DNA from: Anopheles merus
Lineage: Eukaryota > Arthropoda > Insecta > Diptera > Culicidae
Assembly (NCBI RefSeq): GCF_017562075.2
Contig: NC_054083.1
Coordinates: forward strand, 2,162,501-2,226,500
Length of the DNA: 64,000 nt
Direction of reading: 5' to 3'
Under the pieces are notes generated by a model. That model did no database searches and was not told the origin of the DNA. It worked only from the letters and a program-made list of their open reading frames with translations. This document shows, piece after piece, positions 32,106 to 42,882 of the stretch. The position numbers and the translations under genes are program-made. The number at the start of each line of letters is the position of its first letter. Within the stretch, counting starts at the first letter, position 1.

Positions 32106-32963
32106 TATACTTTGTCCTTAATTACAATCGGGCGACATCGTGATCATTTCAGATCGCCCATGCTCATTTATTTATTTATTTGGTTTATTTATTTATTATT
32201 TATTTTACGTGTATCGGTCAATAGCTCGTGAAAAACAATATTTTCATTCGAAAGTAACTGGAAACACCCTGTATTGCAGTATGTTTATCTCAAGTGGTTC
32301 GCGGACCACAGGTTGGAGACACCACTGCTATAGACCAGCTGCTTCCTAAATGATCGAGCGTTGCTGGCCAGGAGAATGCATTTTTTTCTTTTACACATAC
32401 ATTGTTTCATTATTTCAGTTAATAAACAAAATAACTGGTTAATGATATAAAACAAAACAATTGGTTATATTGTTGTTTTTCTTAAATTATTGTATCATTC
32501 AAGCAAGTAACGAATTCATTTTATAAAATTACAATTATTAAAATTGATTGTAAAGATTCTTCAGTTAAGAGTCAGCATCAAAGTGTGCAAAACTCATTAA
32601 AAGTTCTAAACAACAAAGAAAAATCGCAATATCGCTTCTTAACGTACCCTTCCTTCCATGTTGCAAATTGTTTTCAGGATATTCTGAAGATGGTACAAAT
32701 ACCTTCACAGCTGAAAAAATATCGAGACAAACGTACAATCCTAGAAGATCGTTCTGCTTTTAAAAAGCAGTAGTGTGTAACCATTGTTCTCGTAAAATCA
32801 AAAATGTTTTTTTTGAGAAATATTCGTTTCTTTTCAAATTTATCCTCAAATTTGACCATATTCATTGGGTTGACGACATCAAATGGAAGGGGTCCCTCTA
32901 TCGACGGAATCATCAACCGGGCCCCAACTGGCCGAGGCAATGAAGATTGTTCTTCGTATTATG
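32106..32963. other. Unannotated stretch (right arm)
   Basis: Mirror of 21766-22623; no gene seen. Confidence 0.5.
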
Positions 32964-33353
32964 CAGTGGCGGATCTAATGGTAGGCGGACTAGGCGGTCG
33001 CCTGGGGCCCCACCGATTTAGGGGCCCTGTAGATCGCCATTCTATAGTATGCCGTATGGACAGAGTATTAGCGACAAGGGACCCCGGAAGGATCGCCGTT
33101 GGGGCCTCGAGGCTGGCGAATCCGGAAGGATGGACGTTGGCCCCCCCCCCCCCCCGTCAACAAAAATTTTAGAACCTGTGACTGATGATCGAAGGGGCCC
33201 CCGACGGCATTTCAAGTTTGCTGTTCAATATCCCAACACCAAGTTTAGTGCCGCTAACCCCTCCCCCCTCCTCGCCCCAACAACATTTACCATTTACAGG
33301 GGGCCTCAACTCGTCTTTCCGCCTAGGGCCCCGATACCCTTAATCTGCCACTG
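32964..33353. mobile_element. MITE-like element with CAGTGGC termini (right arm)
   Basis: Mirror of 21377-21765, one base longer because of the C-run near 33150. Confidence 0.6.
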
Positions 33354-34429
33354 CACAGTGGGCAACGGCCATACAAACGCTGGGATGAAAATCAATTCCT
33401 CGTGCTATTGCATTTTTTCGTCATTCTATACAATTGCTATTACTATACAGGGCAGTCGTATACTAAAATCGTCAAGACAGCGAATAAGAATAATAATTAT
33501 CGCTCACAACATTGTACTAATGCGTAGTAGTCAACAGCATTAACAACAATTGTTAGGAATTCAAACGAAGGCGGAATAAGTTTCTTACTGAAAATGAATT
33601 TTTAAAGTATTAGGTACTAGAAAAGTTGTGTTTTTCATGGTTGGGTTTGAAAAAAAAACTAATTCCTATCTTGCGACCTATTTTGAACTGTTTTTCCTCT
33701 CTTCAGCTTTATTTTTTGCCTGTTTGTTTCAAATACCCGTTTATGACAGGTAGTTGGATACTGGTGGTGTATGGCTCATACAACAACACGTCAAAATCGC
33801 TCGCGCTATTTTCAAGATAAAGTTTAATAATTTTCGGGGTCGCAGATGGTCGCAGCTAGTTTTAACGACAAAACGTAGGAAGAATGTTGATCTTTCTTAT
33901 GATATACGGCTCGCGAGTGAAATCGAGTCGAATCATAAAAAATCACTCTCCGAAATAAAAATATCCAAAAATTCAGCAAAGATGTTTGGTTTTCAATCAT
34001 TTATGAACTTCAAAAACAAGTTTTTGCCAAATATTCATACATAACATCAAAGTATGACAAAAAACCTTTCCAACAACACATTAATTATCAAAATCTAACA
34101 ATCATGTACTAAAATATTATGGTTTTTGTTCAATCGAAAAATAGCTCAAATTTGGGACAAAAAACACAAAGTTTGTGGTTTGATGGCCTATAACTCAGTA
34201 AGTTTAAAATAAAAACGTAAAAAAATTGGTTTCAACTAAGTTTAAGTATCTATTTTAAGAAAATGTTTATGGTGTTAACCTGCGAAGTTGGTTTTTCGAT
34301 TTTTATACAGGCGTTTGCCCAATGTGCACTGGTATTATGGCTGTATAGGGCTGTATGTAGATGCAGCTGTAACGGTTTTTGATCTTGTTGTATTTTAAAA
34401 AATTGGAATAGTCGAAAAAAACCAGGACG
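33354..34429. other. Unannotated AT-rich stretch (right arm)
   Basis: Mirror of 20301-21376; no gene seen. Confidence 0.5.
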
Positions 34430-35090
34430 GGTCTTCCAGCCAAGAGCGCACACAATGACATCGATTTAATCGTTTCTAGAATGAAACCTCAACCCACTGA
34501 AGCACCGTTGACCAAACGACCTTCTTAGGCTTTTTAAAGCGACGCCTGCTTGGTGTCAATTTTTCCTGCCAATTTCTCCGGCTACGAACCGGTGTATTGA
34601 AATTTTGTGTAGGGGCATTTTAATGTTTGTCTGTGTATGATGTGTGCTAGTGGCTGTTGTAACGGGTTTTATCTGGTGGTTGTCAGTTGACCACAAAACA
34701 CCCAACTACGGGCTCCGAATGAAGATTTAAGTTTTTGCGTTAAAAGCAGGCACGCTCCACGATCCCAGGCTTGGGATTTGAATACCCTTTTTCGTGTGAA
34801 AACAGGTGTCTGTTTTCGGAACACATCTGCAAAACAAGCATAGGGGCACCCAGACAAGCACAGGCACGTTTCATCCAAGCTAAATTGAAAAGCGCACACA
34901 TCTATATCGATGGAATCTTTTCTCGAATGAAACCTCTACCCACTGGAGCACCATTGCTTGCTCGGTGTAAGTCAATTTTTCCTGCTAATTTCTCCGGCTA
35001 CGAGCCGGTGTATTGATATTTGGTGTAGGGGCCTTTAAATTTTTGTCTGGGTGTTTTGTATACTTGTTGTTGTTTAACGGGTTTTCGGTG
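34430..35090. repeat. Diverged tandem duplication with CCGG hairpin (right arm)
   Basis: Mirror of 19640-20300. Confidence 0.65.
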
Positions 35091-35329
35091 GTGGTTAAGT
35101 GCAGCGTTCTGTGGATTCGATTTTAGCAGCAAGTGTCTCTGCATGGTTTGGGTGTCTCGTGCACCGGCATCCACACCAGCTAAAAATGACGGTTTCTCGC
35201 TCTGTCCAATGCTTTTCGCCTACGATGATGAAATGGTATTGATTTGAGCTGTTCGCGCGTGTCGCAGCGTTCTTCGCTTGCGGCTTTGGTAAAAGTATTG
35301 GCAGATTTCTTAGAACATTTAGTGTGCTA

Positions 35330-35554
35330 CTTTGAGTAGTATGTGGCCCCGGTTTTCTACAGCTCGGGGCCCTAGAAAAAATACAGTGAGGGAAGCGATG
35401 GGAAAACTTAATTCATTGAAAATGATTCTTAAATAAGAGGCGGGGGGGGGGGGTGCAGAATTGAGACGAAGTCGAACATCCACTATAACGGGGCTTCATA
35501 GATCGCCGGGGCCCTGGCGGCCGCCCAGTCCGCCCACTGTTTAACGCGCCACTG
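35330..35554. mobile_element. MITE-like GGGCCCC repeat, partial (right arm)
   Basis: Mirror of 19178-19400. Its G-run near 35443 is two bases longer than the C-run in the left arm. Confidence 0.6.
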
Positions 35555-35832
35555 GCCATCAGCACTGCAGTCAAACACAAGATCGACCGCTTACCACGAA
35601 GAGAGAAAAAAGAATCGTTCGACAAATAATGCAGACGAGCACTATCCGAGAAGAATGCAGCGTGCGCCCGCATGCTACGGCATGAAACCCGTCAGAACGT
35701 GGAGATCTACAGACGACTGAGGAAACAGCAGACCCTGCTCTTATAGGCCAAGCAGCGCCGTTTTGAAGACTCAGACAAACAGCTGCTGGAGCAGCTTTCT
35801 CAGTCGGGGGACACCCGCTTGTTCTACAGGAG
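35555..35832 (+). pseudogene. RTE-like LINE linker fragment (right arm)
   Basis: Mirror of 18900-19177, here on the plus strand. Same frame with two in-frame stops and the MLRHETRQN and SGDTRLFYRR motifs. Confidence 0.6.
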
Positions 35833-36046
35833 ATGATGATGATGATGATGATGATAAGTCCTCCACCTTTTACCCCAACACAGGTTTGAGAAGGACGGAA
35901 GTATCTATAAGATAATTTTACTATAATAGTTGTTATGAAATAAAAAAACGAGCAAGTGGTGGCTTCGGAAAACTCTCAGAGGAACCGTCCGAGTCATACA
36001 CACACCCAAGATGACCAACATAGTTTCATCAAGAAAAAAAACGGGT
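35833..36046 (-). repeat. Dispersed repeat E, copy 3
   Basis: Inverted copy of 18686-18899, starting with (ATG)n. Confidence 0.8.
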
Positions 36047-36496
36047 CATAATCCATCGAATACAATGGTATTCTCTAGCATCCTTTACGTAGTCCGCCAA
36101 GAACCAATAAATGGATCCGGCGCACCACTTATCAGGACACAACTGCGACATGCATATGGTCAGTTCCACTAGTGGCAACCGCTGACTCCAGGATCTCTGG
36201 CATCAATGGCTGGCTCCAGGGCACTATCTTCCGAAGCAGGAGAATTTAATGTATCCCTTACGTAGCTCGCCAAGAACCAACTAGTGGATCCGGAGCACTA
36301 CTTATCGGAACACAACTGCAACATGCATATGGCCAGTTCCACTAGTGCCAATGGTTGGCTCTAGGGTACTACCTTCCGAAGCAGGTGAACCTAATGTATC
36401 TGGAATACAATCATCAATGAGTGAATCCTGTTGTGACTTCCCAGACCGTGTGCAAACCGTAAATTCTCCCAAATAGATCCCGAATGTCCACTTCAA
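36047..36496. repeat. Two-unit diverged tandem repeat (right arm)
   Basis: Mirror of 18236-18685. Confidence 0.65.
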
Positions 36497-37295
36497 CGCG
36501 CGCGTGTCTCAAACCTATGTTGTCTCTTTCTTATATATTTTTTTCTAATTAAAATTTTCATATATAAAGAAAAAATCTTATCATCATCATCAAGATCGTG
36601 ATGACAACTGTAGTTACACATTACATAGTGACATAGGACATCTACACATATTTCACGTTACACAGTTTGCTTAACATAAATGACGCACTTACGTTTGAAA
36701 ACAAATAAGTTTCTCGCATTCTTAATTTCTCCGGGTAATCTGTTGTTCCGTTGAATCCCTTTGAAGAACAAAGAGTTTCTGGCACTTTGTGACTGCAAGT
36801 TGGGTACCCTAGGCTGATTAGCCCTGCGTGTGCAGTGCCGGTGGACGACGTACCCCCGAATTATGCTCTCCCCCAGACACCCAGGCAACAGGCCTTTTAA
36901 CATTTTAAAAATAAAGATCATGGTCTGATATACAATCCTCTGCTCTACCGACATCCATTGAAGGATATCTAGCATAACAGTGGTCGGCGTACGTCGACCA
37001 CACCCTAGTACTAACTTCATGATGTGATTTTGCAACCTTTGAAGCCTTTTAATTTGCCCCTTGTTGCCAAGAAATAGAATGGACGAGCAAAAGTCAAAGT
37101 GCGGCGATACCAATGATTTGTAGAGGTGAACTTTCCCAAAGAAGTCGAGATCCTTCGCCAATCTACTTATTACTCCACACTTCTTAGCCACTTTAGCGAT
37201 GACCCAGTCAATGTGAGCGTGGAACTTTAACCTGTCATCTAGGATTACCCCTAAGTATTTAGCCTGTCTAACTCTTTCGATTCGTTCCGAATTTA
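36497..37295 (-). pseudogene. LINE 3 ORF2 C-terminus and 3' UTR, inverted fragment
   Basis: Minus-strand copy of 17437-18235. It encodes the last part of ORF2 (AKKCGVISRLAKD ... LQRLQNHIMKLVLGCGRRT) and stops at 36658. It lacks everything upstream of SERIERVRQ because the palindrome arm ends here. Differences from the left arm include Ile to Leu (RLAKDI/RLAKDL). It has no start, no catalytic motif and no expected function. Confidence 0.88.
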
Positions 37296-37299
37296 TATA

Positions 37300-37571
<272 letters not shown>

Positions 37572-37589
37572 TCATGGAAATAATAATTA

Positions 37590-37648
37590 TTGAAATAATG
37601 GAATTACAAAAATGCTATCGCAAGAATAATTTGATGACTGACAGAATT
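37590..37648 (+). repeat. Third copy of the palindrome-centre sequence
   Basis: 59 bp identical to 27308-27366, ending GACAGAATT and then changing to TATATATA. The homology therefore stops within two bases of the palindrome axis. Confidence 0.95.
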
Positions 37649-37904
37649 TATATATATATATATATCCACACGTCGTCCTACTGAAACGCTTATGGGTCCG
37701 AAGTAATCGATCCCAGTGTACGTAATGCAATTTGTTTTAGTAAAACACATCAATTGGTTTTTAGTTATTCGTAATTGCAACCGTACTGGCGTTGTACAGT
37801 CGTCAACTCGTGCAATTCCAAAAGGATAACCGTACCCTGATCCGTAAGACTTGACTAACTGACTGATTAAAACAAATTCACTGTTACAATGCATGAAACA
37901 TGTA

Positions 37905-38118
<214 letters not shown>

Positions 38119-38259
38119 AACTCCCTCCCCCGTTCCTTGTTTTGTCCCAGTTTTTTTTTGTACGTGGCTCGTTCACTTGGTACATGTTTCATGCATTGTT
38201 ACAGTGAATTTGTTTTAATCAGTCAGTTAGTCAAGTCTTACGGATCAGGGTACGGTTAT

Positions 38260-38618
38260 TGTTGCGTCCAGCAACAAAGCTCTTTCTTTCGCGAATTTAA
38301 AGTTGAAACATCAGTTTTCTTAATTCACTTAATTTCATTAAACTGTATTAAAAATTCACTGAACTTTCTTCTCTTGGCGCGATGGTAGAAAGAGGTCGAT
38401 TTTCGTCTTCGTGCCCGTTTTAAAACTTCACGCAAAACCGATTGCGGTCATTCCACTTAATTTGCGCAGGTTCATCCGTTGCACGCGAAGCTCCTTCGGG
38501 ATGAACCATTCCTACTCTCTCTATTTCGCCCGTGTTTGTTTCGCCTGTGCTACCTGTCCCTCTCTCTCACTTCACCACAACGCATCTGTCAAACTAGAAC
38601 CGCTGTTGGTAAACAACA
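38260..38618. mobile_element. Solo LTR with TSD GTTAT
   Basis: 359 bp with TG...CA ends (TGTTGCGTCCAGCAACAAAG ... GGTAAACAACA), flanked by GTTAT at 38255-38259 and 38619-38623. The uninterrupted text CGGTTATCCTTTTGG is seen at 49432, 59063 and, inverted, at 37827, so the empty site is known. The 5-bp duplication and TGTTG...CAACA ends suggest BEL/Pao, but the family is not shown by coding sequence. Confidence 0.9.
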
Positions 38619-38727
38619 GTTATCCTTTTGGAATTGCACGAGTTGACGACTGTACAACGCCAGTACGGTTGCAATTACGAATAACTAAAAACCAATTGAT
38701 GTGTTTTACTAAAACAAATTGCATTAC

Positions 38728-39655
38728 GTACACTGGGATCGATTACTTCGGACCCATAAGCGTTTCAGTAGGACGACGTGTGGAGAAGCGGTGGGGCGTA
38801 CTATTTACGTGTCTTACGGTCAGGGCGGTACACCTGGAAGTAGCGCACTCACTCACCACTGGATCGTGTATCGCCGCAATCCGACGGTTTATCGCCAGGC
38901 GCGGCATGCCGCGTGAAATAGTCAGCGACCGCGGGACAAACTTCGTGGGAGCAGCTCGCGAGTTGATGGAAGCGGTTGCCGAGGTTGACCACGAAGCGTT
39001 GATGGTGGAGTTCTGCAGCCCGGAGGTGAAGTGGACGTTTAACCCACCGGGATCGCCCCACTTCGGAGGATGCTGGGAGCGCTTGGTGCGTTCGGTGAAG
39101 AAGGTGCTTGGAAAACTCAACCTTCCAATTCGGCCGACGGATGAGATACTCGAAACCGCGCTGGCCGAGATCGAACTAATCATCAATTCAAGGCCGCTGA
39201 CGTACGTTCCAGTAGACGATGCGTCAGCCGCCCCCCTGACTCCAAACGACATTCTTCTGGGAAGCTCTGATGGAAGTAAACCGCCGATCTGGTACAGCGA
39301 CACGTCGGATGCTGTGAGGTCGATGTGGAGATCGTCGCAACTCATAGCGGATGTTTTCTGGAAAAAATGGGTCTCCGAATACCTTCCGACCTTAGCGCGA
39401 CGCACGAAATGGTTTAAGCCGGCGCGACCGATCCAGGAAGGCGATGTTGTAATCGTTGTTGATGAATGCTTACCGCGTAACTGTTGGCCTAAGGGACGAG
39501 TAGTATCCGTAGTTCGTGCAAAAGACGGGCAAGTTAGACAAGCCGTGGTGAGAACACAAAAGGGTTTTTATAAACGGCCAGCAACAAAATTGGCCGTATT
39601 AGACGTGAGAGGTGGGAAAACAGAAGTAGATTTTAGCACCGGCGAGATGGAATAG
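38728..39655 (+). pseudogene. BEL integrase and C-terminal domain, 5' truncated (copy C)
   Basis: The plus-strand 3' part of a BEL/Pao pol gene. It has the integrase core with YTGIDYFGP (first Asp), EIVSDRGTNFVG (second Asp) and SPHFGGCWERLVRS (Glu), then the BEL C-terminal domain (EGDVVIVVDECLPRNCWPKGRVV) and a stop at 39653. The frame is open further upstream, through the solo LTR to 38411, which creates a 414-codon chimeric frame. Reverse transcriptase, RNase H and the integrase finger are absent. It is an inverted copy of 41955-42882 and keeps Trp where copy A has a stop. All three integrase catalytic residues are intact. Confidence 0.88.
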
Positions 39656-39751
39656 TGGCGTGGTCGAGCACATGGTAGCAGCTGTCAGTGTGCATGAGAG
39701 GGAGTGAGACGCAAGAATTTGTTTACCTTGACGTCACACTGCGGAAGGGAA

Positions 39752-40052
39752 TGTTACGAACAGAGTTGAGCGGCACTGACAGTGTAGGATGGCTAGAGCT
39801 ATGCCATAGGATTGAGAGATCGGAAGCGTGAAATATTAGCGAAGGATAATCGGCCAAAACGATAGAAAAAGGTTTGATGGAAACGGAATGGCGGTAAACG
39901 GAAAGATTATAAATAGGAGCGAATGCTATACGAACGTTCTTTTCGGATCGAATCTGGGTAAATAGATTTTAATTTTGGCGCTCGCCTCAAGCTGCCTAAA
40001 ATAAGTCTACGGCTTGCAGAAGTTTGAAAAACATCCGAAAGCAGTTATAACA
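39752..40052 (+). repeat. BEL 3' LTR (copy C)
   Basis: 301 bp, TGTTACGAACAGAG...GCAGTTATAACA, preceded by GCGGAAGGGAA (polypurine tract) and followed by CCAAC, the target duplication also seen at copies A and B. A TATA box (TATAAATA, 39908-39915) lies in the LTR, as expected for its promoter. Confidence 0.93.
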
Positions 40053-40256
40053 CCAACGTAAAATCAAAATATTGTTTTCGTGTTATGCTCACATTCTTAC
40101 GAATGACCACTTTAGATTTTTTTCCGGAATTCAAGGGAAGATTGTTTATGAAGTTTTAAATTTGGTTCGGGTAAAACAAAATTGTGTTTTGTTACTGTCA
40201 AGATTTAAAATCAAATCGTCCGTATTATGAAAAACGTGATGGAACGAACCAACGAA

Positions 40257-40835
40257 TTTTCAACTTCATCGCGATCGCTCCTCACCAGGTCGATGCTTGC
40301 AGCGTGAGTGCAGCGGCCGATTACTACGTTATCCACCAGATCCTTATGCGCCGGGTCGAAATTAATGGCATCCTTAACCTTTTGGTAAACAGTTTCCCAG
40401 GTCTGATTCTCGCCTGGGATGACTTCTACCTTATCGACATTATGCCGACGCACCGTATGCTGTTGCTGGCGTTGATGTTGTTGTTCCGGTTGCAGGCACT
40501 CCTGCTGCGTGCCGATAACCACCTGTCGGTGAGACTGGCTTTGCTGCTGCTGGTTTGCCGGAATTCCGCCCCCATTTCTTCTCCATTTCTTCCTGGGCAA
40601 TCAATTCCCGGCGCTCCGCATACTCCTGCTGTTTGGTCATGAGGATGCGCATCTGTGTTAGCTCCTCATTGATGCGTTCGTTTTTTGCATTCGCCTCGGC
40701 CAACGAGTTAGTGAGCTGCCTGATTGCCTTTCTCATCTCCGTAAGCACTGGCGAAGCTGCTTGCTTCTGCGTTGCTCCGCTGTTCTGCAGCCACGGGACC
40801 GGTGCCAAGCTTCGGCACTGTTGCGTTGCTGGCAT
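40257..40835 (-). pseudogene. R1-like LINE ORF1 fragment (unit A)
   Basis: Minus strand, starting MPATQQCRSLAPV. It has a coiled-coil region (EMRKAIRQLTNSLAEANAKN), then a Gln-rich part and KVEVIPGENQTWETVYQKV. It is the same gene as 62006-63383. Relative to that copy it has an internal deletion of about 280 bp, where EEMEK joins KWGRNSG across a GAAGAAATGG-type microhomology. It is cut at CTHAA, where repeat S text (GTCGATGCTTG inverted) takes over. The zinc knuckles are missing. Two frames are used, with the shift at the G-run. Confidence 0.8.
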
Positions 40836-41371
40836 TCGAACGTAACGCCCTCCCGAAGGTCGACATCACGCTACTTCAATCTACCCACCTTGCTATTTGT
40901 CCGCCTCTTGTTCTTATCTGAGCGTTATCTGACTCTTGTCTGACACTTTTACTAGTAGCTCCCCCTTTAGATGAAGTTTTGTCCTTTGGGATTGTTTTTT
41001 TTTTGTCAGTTGGGCGTGACGTCTTTCCAATGTCACCCGGTTTACGCCATATTGTTGTATTATTGTTTCAGACTTTGGACCTCGCACTTTTATCTTTTTA
41101 ATGAAAAATACTCCACTTTTCACTCGGTACTTGTGCTGCGCACATACTCTATCACTGCACACATCTACCAATGTTTCTTTTTAGGACTATACTGGTGTTT
41201 TAACTATAATTTCCTAGTTGAACATGGAGCGCACTTTTGGACGTCAGCACTGTTTTGACAACAACCTGGGCTACGCGTGTAGGCGCTGGCACTCAGGTAG
41301 TTACGTTTGTCTTTTGTTGGCAAGAACGATGGTTCTAAACGATATTTTCTTTCCTATTTTACAGTTTCCAG
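40836..41371 (-). other. R1-like LINE 5' region (unit A)
   Basis: Non-coding sequence upstream of the ORF1 start. It matches 61470-62005 (inverted) and 50280-50813. No promoter element is certain. Confidence 0.55.
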
Positions 41372-42882
41372 CACGTTTTTCATAATACGGACGATTTGAT
41401 TTTAAATCTTGACAGTAACAAAACACAATTTTGTTTTACCCGAACCAAATTTAAAACTTCATAAACAATCTTCCCTTGAATTCCGGAAAAAAATCTAAAG
41501 TGGTCATTCGTAAGAATGTGAGCATAACACGAAAACAATATTTTGATTTTACGTTGGTGTTATAACTGCTTTCGGATGTTTTTCAAACTTCTGCAAGCCG
41601 TAGACTTATTTTAGGCAGCTTGAGGCGAGCGCCAAAATTAAAATCTATTTACCCAGATTCGATCCGAAAAGAACGTTCGTATAGCATTCGCTCCTATTTA
41701 TAATCTTTCCGTTTACCGCCATTCCGTTTCCATCAAACCTTTTTCTATCGTTTTGGCCGATTATCCTTCGCTAATATTTCACGCTTCCGATCTCTCAATC
41801 CTATGGCATAGCTCTAGCCATCCTACACTGTCAGTGCCGCTCAACTCTGTTCGTAACATTCCCTTCCGCAGTGTGACGTCAAGGTAAACAAATTCTTGCG
41901 TCTCACTCCCTCTCATGCACACTGACAGCTGCTACCATGTGCTCGACCACGCCACTATTCCATCTCGCCGGTGCTAAAATCTACTTCTGTTTTCCCACCT
42001 CTCACGTCTAATACGGCCAATTTTGTTGCTGGCCGTTTATAAAAACCCTTTTGTGTTCTCACCACGGCTTGTCTAACTTGCCCGTCTTTTGCACGAACTA
42101 CGGATACTACTCGTCCCTTAGGCCAACAGTTACGCGGTAAGCATTCATCAACAACGATTACAACATCGCCTTCCTGGATCGGTCGCGCCGGCTTAAACCA
42201 TTTCGTGCGTCGCGCTAAGGTCGGAAGGTATTCGGAGACCCATTTTTTCCAGAAAACATCCGCTATGAGTTGCGACGATCTTCACATCGACCTCACAGCA
42301 TCCGACGTGTCGCTGTACCAGATCGGCGGTTTACTTCCATCAGAGCTTCCCAGAAGAATGTCGTTTGGAGTCAGGGGGGCGGCTGACGCATCGTCTACTG
42401 GAACGTACGTCAGCGGCCTTGAATTGATGATTAGTTCGATCTCGGCCAGCGCGGTTTCGAGTATCTCATCCGTCGGCCGAATTGGAAGGTTGAGTTTTCC
42501 AAGCACCTTCTTCACCGAACGCACCAAGCGCTCCCAGCATCCTCCGAAGTGGGGCGATCCCGGTGGGTTAAACGTCCACTTCACCTCCGGGCTGCAGAAC
42601 TCCACCATCAACGCTTCGTGGTCAACCTCGGCAACCGCTTCCATCAACTCGCGAGCTGCTCCCACGAAGTTTGTCCCGCGGTCGCTGACTATTTCACGCG
42701 GCATGCCGCGCCTGGCGATAAACCGTCGGATTGCGGCGATACACGATCCAGTGGTGAGTGTGTGCGCTACTTCCAGGTGTACCGCCCTGACCGTAAGACA
42801 CGTAAATAGTACGCCCCACCGCTTCTCCACACGTCGTCCTACTGAAACGCTTATGGGTCCGAAGTAATCGATCCCAGTGTAT
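41372..42882. repeat. Inverted repeat around the LINE fragment, right arm
   Basis: Partner of 38728-40238. The outer end lies where copy C leaves BEL pol homology. Confidence 0.92.
41558..41858 (-). repeat. BEL 3' LTR (copy A)
   Basis: 301 bp. On the plus strand it reads TGTTATAACTGC...TTCGTAACA and is preceded by GTTGG. Confidence 0.94.

Larger units (their letters stand above)
27365..37295. repeat. Giant palindrome, right arm
   Basis: Inverted copy of 17437-27364. The outer end at 37295 stops inside LINE 3 reverse transcriptase text, and TATA plus a solo Gypsy LTR follow at once. Confidence 0.97.
38728..40238. repeat. Inverted repeat around the LINE fragment, left arm
   Basis: 1.51-kb arm paired with 41372-42882 (coordinates sum to 81610). 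It contains the BEL 3' end, LTR, CCAAC and 186 bp of R1-like LINE 5' flank. The 1.13-kb spacer holds the R1-like LINE ORF1 fragment. Confidence 0.92.

Noticed and set aside
38260..38618. Additional exon of a host gene
   Set aside because: TG...CA ends and the GTTAT duplication identify a solo LTR.
42205..42867. Plus-strand 220-codon frame opposite BEL integrase (also at 51.7 kb)
   Set aside because: It is the antisense shadow of conserved integrase codons; no family resemblance.
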